Shown here piece after piece: positions 59,124-64,000 of a stretch of DNA of 64,000 bases. Source of the DNA: Paenibacillus sp. (GTDB lineage: Bacteria; Bacillota; Bacilli; Paenibacillales; YIM-B00363); contig NZ_JAPSKE010000025.1 in assembly GCF_031177825.1 (NCBI RefSeq), positions 22,354 to 86,353 of the forward strand. Reading direction: 5' to 3'. Numbering within the stretch: the first letter of the stretch is position 1; each line of letters begins with the position of its first letter. A model generated the notes under the pieces. The model made no database searches and had not been told where the DNA came from. It worked only from the letters and a program-made list of their open reading frames with translations. The position numbers and the translations under genes were made by a program.

Positions 59124-61193
59124 TTATCGCGTGAACGCCGCCGGCACGCCGCCGTCGATCGTCAGCATGCAGCCCGTCGTCTTCTCCGACTTCGAGGACG
59201 CGAAGAACGCGACGCCTTCGGCGATGTCTCTCGGGAAGATGTTCACGAGCAGCGTCGTGCGCTTGCGGTAGTACTCTTCGAGCTGGTCCGGCTCGATGCC
59301 GTACGCCGCGGCCCGCTCGTTGCGCCAGTTCGAGTTCCAGATCGCCGACCCTTGCAGAATCGCATCCGGAAGAATCGTGTTCACGCGGATGCCGAACTCG
59401 CCGCCTTCCGCCGCGATGCAGCGCGCCAGATGCGCTTCGAGCGCCTTCGCCGCGCTGTACGCGCTCGCGTTCTTGCCGGCGTAGATCGAGTTTTTGGAGC
59501 CGATGAACACCATCGAGCCGCCGATCGCCTGCGCCTTCATGAGCTTGAACGCTTCGCGCGCCACGAGGAAGTACCCCGTGCCGAGCACGTTCATGTTCAA
59601 ATTCCATTCCTTCAGCGACGTCTGGTCGAACGGACTCGACGTCGCGAGGCCGGCGTTGTTGACGATAATGTCGACGCCGCCGTAGTTCAGCGCCGTGTAG
59701 TCGTAGGACGCCGCCACCAGCTCTTCGTTCGTCACGTCCACCTTCACCGCGATCGCGCGATGCTCGCCGTACTTCGCGTTGATCTCGTCGGCGACCTTCT
59801 GCGCGCCTTCGAGGTTCAGGTCGGCGAGCACGACGTGCGCGCCCTCGGAGACGAGGCGGCGCGCCGACTCGCTGCCGATGCCGCCCGCGCCGCCCGTGAT
59901 GTAGGCGACCTTGCGGCTGAATTCCGCTTCCGGCGGAGCGAGCGTCAGCTTATACAGCTCGAGCGGCCAGTACTCGACGTTGAACGATTCGTTTTCGCTT
60001 AAGGACACGAACTTGCCGAGCGCCGTCGCGCCGCGCATGACCGCGATCGCTCTGTGGTACAGCGCGCCGCTCACTTGCGCCATCGCCCAGCTCTTGCCCG
60101 TGTTGATCATGCCGACGCCCGGGATGAGGATGACGCGCGGGGACGTCTCGGACATCTTGTCGCCTTCGTTCTTGTTCCGCTCGAAGTACGCCGCATATTC
60201 CGCTTGGTACGCCGCGATGCCGCTCTTCACCTTCTCGACGAGCGCATCGACGTCGTTCGTCGCCGGATCCCATTCGATGAAGCAAGGCGTCATCTTCGTG
60301 TGCACGAGGTGGTCCGGACAAGCCGCGCCGACCTGGGACAGCTCCGCCGCGTCGCGGCTGCCGACGAACGTCAGCACGTCGTCCGCGTCGTCGTACGTGA
60401 GCAGCATCTTGCGCTCCGCGCTGACGGCGCCGCGCACGATCGGCATGATGCGGGCGAGCACGCGCTTGCGCGCCGCTTCCGGCAGGGCGTCGTATTTCTT
60501 GCCGCCGTACAGCGTCTCGGCGTTCGCGCGCGCTTCGATGTACGCTTCCGCTTCGCCGATGATTTGCAACGTCTTCCGGTAGCTCTCTTCGGAAGTGTCG
60601 CCCCACGTGACGAGGCCGTGCTTCTCCATCAGCACGAGCTCCGCGTTCGGGTTGCTCCGGACGCCCTCGGCGATCATCTTCGACAGCGTGAAGCCCGGGC
60701 GTACGTACGGAACCCATACGAACCGGTTGCCATAGATCTCTTCGGCGATCTGGCGGCCGTTATCCGCGCAGCAGAGCGAGATGATCGCGTCCGGGTGCGT
60801 GTGGTCGACATGCTTGAACGGCAAGAACGCGTGCAGCAGCGTCTCGATCGACGCCCGCGGATGCTTCGCGTCGATCATCGTGTGCGCGAGGTACGCGACC
60901 ATCTCCTCGTCCGTCATCGCATCGCGTTCGAACAGCGGACGGATGTCGTCCAGACGCAGTCCCGTGAAGTGCTTCGCCTGCATCGTCCCGAGATCCGAGC
61001 CGCTCCCCTTCACGTACATCACTTCGACGTCGCGACCTCGGAAATCCTGTACGACCGTCTTCATCGACGTGTTGCCGCCGCCCCAGTTCGCGACCGAGCG
61101 GTCCGTGCCGAGCAGGTTAGAACGATAAACGAGTTCATCCAAGCCCGGCTTTAGTTGCGAAGCTTGGTCTTGCTGCCATAAGTTTTGCGGCAT
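59124..61193 (-). CDS. rhaE: Bifunctional rhamnulose-1-phosphate aldolase / short-chain dehydrogenase RhaEW
   Basis: A 689-residue fusion. The N-terminal class II aldolase (about 15-400) has NWGGGNTS, the metal-binding H131-x-H133 in HTHPDAI and H192 in EKHGLV. The C-terminal short-chain dehydrogenase (about 425-689) has TGGAGGIG (433-440), NNAG (512-515) and Y579-x3-K583. The first domain cleaves rhamnulose-1-phosphate; the second oxidises the L-lactaldehyde formed. The ATG at 61193 follows GGAGGT. First gene of the operon, behind an AT-rich operator region. Confidence 0.94.
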   Translation of the reverse strand: MPQNLWQQDQASQLKPGLDELVYRSNLLGTDRSVANWGGGNTSMKTVVQDFRGRDVEVMYVKGSGSDLGTMQAKHFTGLRLDDIRPLFERDAMTDEEMVAYLAHTMIDAKHPRASIETLLHAFLPFKHVDHTHPDAIISLCCADNGRQIAEEIYGNRFVWVPYVRPGFTLSKMIAEGVRSNPNAELVLMEKHGLVTWGDTSEESYRKTLQIIGEAEAYIEARANAETLYGGKKYDALPEAARKRVLARIMPIVRGAVSAERKMLLTYDDADDVLTFVGSRDAAELSQVGAACPDHLVHTKMTPCFIEWDPATNDVDALVEKVKSGIAAYQAEYAAYFERNKNEGDKMSETSPRVILIPGVGMINTGKSWAMAQVSGALYHRAIAVMRGATALGKFVSLSENESFNVEYWPLELYKLTLAPPEAEFSRKVAYITGGAGGIGSESARRLVSEGAHVVLADLNLEGAQKVADEINAKYGEHRAIAVKVDVTNEELVAASYDYTALNYGGVDIIVNNAGLATSSPFDQTSLKEWNLNMNVLGTGYFLVAREAFKLMKAQAIGGSMVFIGSKNSIYAGKNASAYSAAKALEAHLARCIAAEGGEFGIRVNTILPDAILQGSAIWNSNWRNERAAAYGIEPDQLEEYYRKRTTLLVNIFPRDIAEGVAFFASSKSEKTTGCMLTIDGGVPAAFTR

Positions 61194-61210
61194 GTCTAAG
61201 TACCTCCGAA

Positions 61211-61265
61211 TTTGTTGTTTTATTTTTGAATGTGTTTGTTTTATACTAACATGACTTTGTTTTCT
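61211..61265 (-). promoter_or_regulatory. Repeated TTTGTTTTAT elements in the rhaEW promoter
   Basis: The AT-rich region upstream of rhaEW contains TTTGTTGTTTTAT (61211-61223), TTTGTTTTAT (about 61235-61244) and TTTGTTTTCT (61256-61265), with steps of 24 and 21 bp, about two helical turns. DeoR-family repressors often bind such repeated A/T-rich elements, so these are candidate sites for the operon's own regulator. TATAAA on the minus strand (61244-61239) may be the -10 box. Confidence 0.5.
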
Positions 61266-61353
61266 TTTGAACCCGTTTCCGAAAATATTTATTGTCGCCA
61301 GCGCTATGGTATACTTAAGCTTGATAGATTTCGTTCGGAGGGATTCGCAGCGT

Positions 61354-61566
61354 ATGGGATTTATGTTGGAAAGAATCGAATCGAAGATCGAGTTTTTCGA
61401 GGCGTACGACTTGGCGACGTTAGAGAAGAAAATCGCGGAGCAGATCGAAAACAACCGCGCCTTGCTGTTGGACGTGTACGCGATCTCGCACACGACCACG
61501 TTCCATCCGCTCCATAATAAGATGCTGTATTCGGCCGTGGTGCATTTCAAGGGGAAGCAGCCCTGA
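61354..61566 (+). CDS. DUF2536 family small protein
   Basis: A 70-residue hydrophilic protein (LERIESKIEFFEAYDLATLE, ...ISHTTTFHPLHNKMLYSAVVHFK). The pattern matches the DUF2536/YrzA group of short Bacillales proteins of unknown function, which I recall rather than verified. The ATG at 61354 follows GGAGGG by 11 nt. It is divergent from rhaEW and the palindrome array starts 19 nt after its stop. Confidence 0.65.
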   Translation: MGFMLERIESKIEFFEAYDLATLEKKIAEQIENNRALLLDVYAISHTTTFHPLHNKMLYSAVVHFKGKQP

Positions 61567-61584
61567 GGCAGCGGGCCTTTTCTG

Positions 61585-61803
61585 CTGCACTTGCGCAGGC
61601 GCTTGGCGGTTGGATGCGCCGGTTGCGGCAGCCGCCTGCATAAGTGCAGTTGTTTCGCGCAAAAATCGCGTCGAACTTCCGAATAGCCGCAAAAATGCAG
61701 GTAATTCGGAGTGAACCCGCCTCGATGGGGACAAATAAATGCACTTTTGCAGGTATAGCGCCGCGGCAGGCGTACGAACGAATTAATAACTGCATTCGTG
61801 CAG
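61585..61803. repeat. Array of five CTGCA palindromes
   Basis: Modules start at 61585, 61636, 61687, about 61739 and 61790, giving pitches of 51, 51, 52 and 51 bp. Examples are CTGCATAAGTGCAG and CTGCATTCGTGCAG (perfect 5-bp arms around 4 nt). In reverse complement the last four modules and their spacers align with the array at 39003-39170. It lies between the 3' end of the DUF2536 gene and the terminator of the convergent gene. Confidence 0.88.
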
Positions 61804-61826
61804 GCGCTTTGTTGGTGATTGGATGC

Positions 61827-61877
61827 AAAAACGCTATCCCTACGCTTGAAGCAAGCGTAATGGATAGCGTTTTTTTA
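61827..61877. terminator. Strong bidirectional terminator
   Basis: Outer stem ACGCTATCC / GGATAGCGT and inner stem TACGCTT / AAGCGTA, with A and T runs on the two sides (TTTTTTT on the plus strand). It serves the minus-strand gene ending at 61881 and the plus-strand DUF2536 gene. Confidence 0.88.
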
Positions 61878-61880
61878 GCT

Positions 61881-62723
61881 CTACGACGACTCCGCCCGAA
61901 TGCGCCCGCCTTCGCGGACGAGCCATTCGCCGGTTTCCCATTCGTTCAAAGCGGCGTCGCTCCTTACGTAGTACAGATCGAAGCGTATCGCGATCGCGTC
62001 GCGCCATGGGGAATCGACGAACGCCGAACGGAAGATGCCGTCCAAGCCGGGAATGCCGAACCCGTGCGGCCCCGGGAGCGCGGCTTCCGCCTCCTCGCGC
62101 GTCAGCGTCGTCGAGAGCGCGAATTGCAGTATCGGGAGCTTCGTCCAGCCGTCGTAGACGAGCTCGAATTTCGCCGTGCGATACGCGTCGAACGAAGCGA
62201 TGTCTCCTGCGAACTCGTCCGGCGTCGACGGGAAGAGGAACGGCCAGTCCTCGCCGGGATACCGGTAGACGTTCCCCGCCCCGGCGAGCGTCTGCACCAG
62301 CCGGTTCCATGTCTCCCTCGCGACCGAAAACGTCGGCACGTTGAGGCCGGTATGGTCGACGTCGACGACGCGGCCGGACAGCAGCCGCCGAAGCGCCTCG
62401 ATCGGCAGCCCCGCCGGCGCCGATGCCGTAGCCGACGCCGCCGGCGCCGCTCTTCTAGCTGCGAGCGTCCGCCGGTCGGCGAGGACGAACTCGCCGATGC
62501 GCAGGTCGATCGCCGCCTCGACGTCCAACGCGATCGCCGGCGCGGCGTAAGCGCCTTCGCGGAACGCCGTCGTCGGGAGCGCCCCCTCCGGCTTCGGCAG
62601 CAGCACCGCTTCGTCCGGCGAATCCGCCGCTCCCGCCAACACGCTGCGGAACGTCCGGTTCCATCGCCGCTCCTCCTCGGTTCCCGCCGGGAATACGAAT
62701 TCGATTTGCTTGAGTCGATTCAT
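61881..62723 (-). CDS. Uncharacterised protein, 280 aa
   Basis: A soluble 280-residue protein that I do not recognise. It is rich in Ala, Glu and Trp, with a variable Ala-rich stretch at about 90-105. Patterned segments include LKQIEFVFPAGTEEERRWNR near the start, VVDVDHTGLNVPTFSVARETWNRLVQTL in parts, YRYPGEDWPFLFPS and AIAIRFDLYYVRSD. There is no signal peptide or helix. The start at 62723 follows AAAGGA by about 8 nt; an ATG three codons earlier is too close to it. It is a single gene with its own terminator. Confidence 0.65.
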   Translation of the reverse strand: MNRLKQIEFVFPAGTEEERRWNRTFRSVLAGAADSPDEAVLLPKPEGALPTTAFREGAYAAPAIALDVEAAIDLRIGEFVLADRRTLAARRAAPAASATASAPAGLPIEALRRLLSGRVVDVDHTGLNVPTFSVARETWNRLVQTLAGAGNVYRYPGEDWPFLFPSTPDEFAGDIASFDAYRTAKFELVYDGWTKLPILQFALSTTLTREEAEAALPGPHGFGIPGLDGIFRSAFVDSPWRDAIAIRFDLYYVRSDAALNEWETGEWLVREGGRIRAESS

Positions 62724-62801
62724 GTTTCGCATCCTTTACCTTTCGTTTCGTTGATCATACAGCTTCCCCTACGGGCAAGGTCAAGAAGCCGCGATATGGC
62801 T

Positions 62802-63188
62802 TTACCCGCCGAACAACACGCACGCGAGCAGCAGCGCAACGCCGGCGCCGATCCACGTCGACGACGCGAACGACAACCGCGCGGTTCGGTGACGCCGAAC
62901 GGACTCGAGGGCGCCCTCGGTACGGATCGTATGCATCTCCTTCTCCAGCTCGCCGGCGTCGTGCGCCGCCTCCTCCGGAGCGCCTGCATCTTCGAGAGAC
63001 ATGCGATACCCGCCGCCGCCCCCTCGTCCCAACGCGAGCAAGCCGATGACGATGAACAACACCGCGACGTAGAACGCGACATGAAACAGCGCCGCCGCCA
63101 GCGCGAAGGCGAGCGCGAACGCGACGAGCATGCCGGCGACGGCCGCGACCGCGACCGACGCCAACCACCCGAGCCATCTCCACATCAT
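62802..63188 (-). CDS. Small membrane protein, three helices, unknown
   Basis: A 128-residue membrane protein. Two helices in the first 52 residues (WLGWLASVAVAAVAGMLVAF, FYVAVLFIVIGLLALG), a polar loop with RGGGGGYRMSLEDAGAPEEA, and a C-terminal helix (TWIGAGVALLLACVLFG). I cannot assign a family with confidence. The start at 63188 lies after AAGGAGG and AAGGTGG. It stands alone. Confidence 0.65.
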   Translation of the reverse strand: MMWRWLGWLASVAVAAVAGMLVAFALAFALAAALFHVAFYVAVLFIVIGLLALGRGGGGGYRMSLEDAGAPEEAAHDAGELEKEMHTIRTEGALESVRRHRTARLSFASSTWIGAGVALLLACVLFGG

Positions 63189-63250
63189 CCGAAGCCACCT
63201 TCCTCCTTGGATTAGCCCCATCATAACACGAACGGCTCGTCCCGCTCTTC

Positions 63251-63280
63251 TATAAAAAAAGAACGCCCGCAGGCGTTCCT
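63251..63280 (-). terminator. Terminator of the CotD-like gene
   Basis: Perfect stem GAACGCC / GGCGTTC with a 4-nt loop, followed on the minus strand by TTTTTTT. It lies 24 nt after the stop of the coat protein gene. Confidence 0.9.
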
Positions 63281-63303
63281 TCCGGCAAGACAGTCGCCGC
63301 CCG

Positions 63304-63552
63304 TTACTTCGAGCGCGCGCGGCGACGATTTTTTCTGCTCTTGTAGTTGCTGACGTTCGCCATTTCGTCCGTGACCGTCACGACCGTGCAGTGCTGATAG
63401 ACCGGGACGCAATGATGCTTCTTCACGATGTTGACAGGGTGCACGACCGGCACCACCGTCGGATGATAGACGTTCTGAACGACTTGCTGCGCCGGCGCCG
63501 TCATCGTCGGGCTAACCGGAGGGCAACCGTAGCAATTGTTTTGGTATGCCAT
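63304..63552 (-). CDS. CotD-like spore coat protein
   Basis: An 82-residue protein with YQNNCYGCPP at the start and a His/Val/Pro-rich middle (VYHPTVVPVVHPVNIVKKHH, CVPVYQHC), ending in basic residues. The composition and the HP-V-K-H-H pattern match CotD-family coat proteins. The ATG at 63552 lies 10 nt after AAGGAG; a GTG three codons upstream is too close to that site. It supports a sporulating host. Confidence 0.75.
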   Translation of the reverse strand: MAYQNNCYGCPPVSPTMTAPAQQVVQNVYHPTVVPVVHPVNIVKKHHCVPVYQHCTVVTVTDEMANVSNYKSRKNRRRARSK

Positions 63553-63666
63553 GAATCCCACGCTCCTTCAGGTGATGGTTTACACCCATAGCATACGACA
63601 ACAGCCCTTGTCCGGCCTGTATGTCTGTCCCCCGCCGTTCGCCCGTTCTGTGCGCTGTAAGCAAAG

Positions 63667-63690
63667 AGCCCCGACGGAACGTCGGGGCCC
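63667..63690 (-). terminator. Terminator of the MFS transporter gene
   Basis: Stem GCCCCGAC / GTCGGGGC with a 5-nt loop and a short T-containing tail on the minus strand, 17 nt past the stop codon of the transporter gene. Confidence 0.7.
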
Positions 63691-63706
63691 CTGCGCATCT
63701 ACACGA

Positions 63707-64000
63707 TTAATGTCCGACCGGCACCGGGGCGGACGCATCCTCGCCCTGTCCCTTCGCCGGGATTTCCATCCGCGCCTTGCCGAGCATGAACACGAAGATC
63801 AAGCCGACGAGCGGAATGAGGATCGAAATCCAGAACAGGAACGAGATCGAGCCGGCCAGCGCCGTCGTCGCGTTCGTCAGCGCCTCCGGCGGAATCGCCG
63901 CCCGCGCCTCCGGCACGACGAGCGCCCGCGGATCCGCGAATTGCGCCGCGGCCGCCGCGTCCGGGAACGCCTCCTCGATCCGCGCCTTGTAGCTCGCCTT
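63707..64000 (-). CDS. MFS drug-efflux-type transporter, C-terminal end (partial)
   Basis: The last 97 residues of a protein that continues beyond the window. The visible part has an external loop (YKARIEEAFPDAAAAAQFAD), the segment IPPEALTNATTALAGSISFLFW and one final helix (ISILIPLVGLIFVFMLG), then a cytoplasmic tail. This is the pattern of 14-helix DHA2 (EmrB/QacA-like) exporters. The frame is open to the window edge. Confidence 0.7.
   Translation of the reverse strand, partial: KASYKARIEEAFPDAAAAAQFADPRALVVPEARAAIPPEALTNATTALAGSISFLFWISILIPLVGLIFVFMLGKARMEIPAKGQGEDASAPVPVGH

Overview
The window is GC-rich chromosomal DNA from a spore-forming Firmicute, most likely of the Paenibacillaceae (Paenibacillus/Cohnella-like). 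Evidence: an SspH-type spore protein, a CotD-like coat protein, YesM/YesN-type two-component proteins beside LplB/YtcP-type sugar permeases, a lutABC operon, and the B. subtilis-like order thiL-tsaE-tsaB-rimI-tsaD ... ABC-F(ydiF) ... moaC ... tatA. No rRNA, tRNA, CRISPR array or transposase was seen.

Layout. 1-627: 3' part of a broken LuxR-type regulator, then a palindrome array. 628-3583 (minus): tatA, a MoeA-like protein, moaB, moaC and 5-formyl-THF cyclo-ligase. 3761-5692: ABC-F protein, followed by a cluster of DnaA boxes. 5955-13099 (minus): a Tad/Flp-type pilus or secretion operon (cpaB, cpaE, cpaF, tadB, tadC, four mini membrane peptides, TadE/TadG-like proteins), sitting inside the ydi-type gene order. 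13305-17213 (minus): the tRNA t6A genes tsaD, tsaB and tsaE with rimI and thiL. 17358-18547: a frameshifted double-GNAT gene and sspH. 18703-21351: an AT-richer, apparently foreign gene for a large nuclease-like protein with the LQRxxGNxA motif of contractile-injection-system cargo. 21686-30619: HD-GYP phosphodiesterase, Ku, XRE regulator, GAF protein, stand-alone LigD ligase, DUF1836 regulator, CNNM/CorC protein, YitT protein and stand-alone LigD polymerase, i.e. a dispersed NHEJ set. 30921-38756: cardiolipin synthase, M23 peptidase plus bactofilin, VanY-type carboxypeptidase, and lutABC with a FadR-type regulator. 39195-61193: a carbohydrate region with a GntR/solute-binding-protein fusion, a secreted propeller protein, YesN/YesM, two ABC permeases, a GH50-like glycosidase, a solute-binding lipoprotein, a second lipoprotein, and the rhamnose genes (DeoR regulator, rhaB, rhaA, rhaEW). 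61354-64000: small conserved and coat proteins and the end of an MFS transporter.

How the genes work together. The transporter, two-component system, glycosidase and rha genes suggest uptake of a rhamnose-containing glycan or oligosaccharide, with two catabolite-responsive (cre-like) sites at the transporter promoters. MoCo synthesis beside tatA fits export of folded molybdoenzymes. Ku, ligase and polymerase form a bacterial end-joining pathway on separate polypeptides. The Tad operon has its own promoter and a leader hairpin.

The most unusual non-coding signal is five intergenic arrays of short palindromes in three sequence families: GGGAAC at 371-540 and 49576-49766; CTGCA at 39003-39170 and 61585-61803; GACCCG at 30652-30873. 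Their repeat pitch is about 51-52 or 41-42 bp. All five lie at gene 3' ends, and the two-copy families are homologous over whole arrays. A second clear regulatory signal is a matched pair of GTTC-N4-GAAC palindromes at the start points of the divergent DUF1836 and CNNM/CorC promoters.
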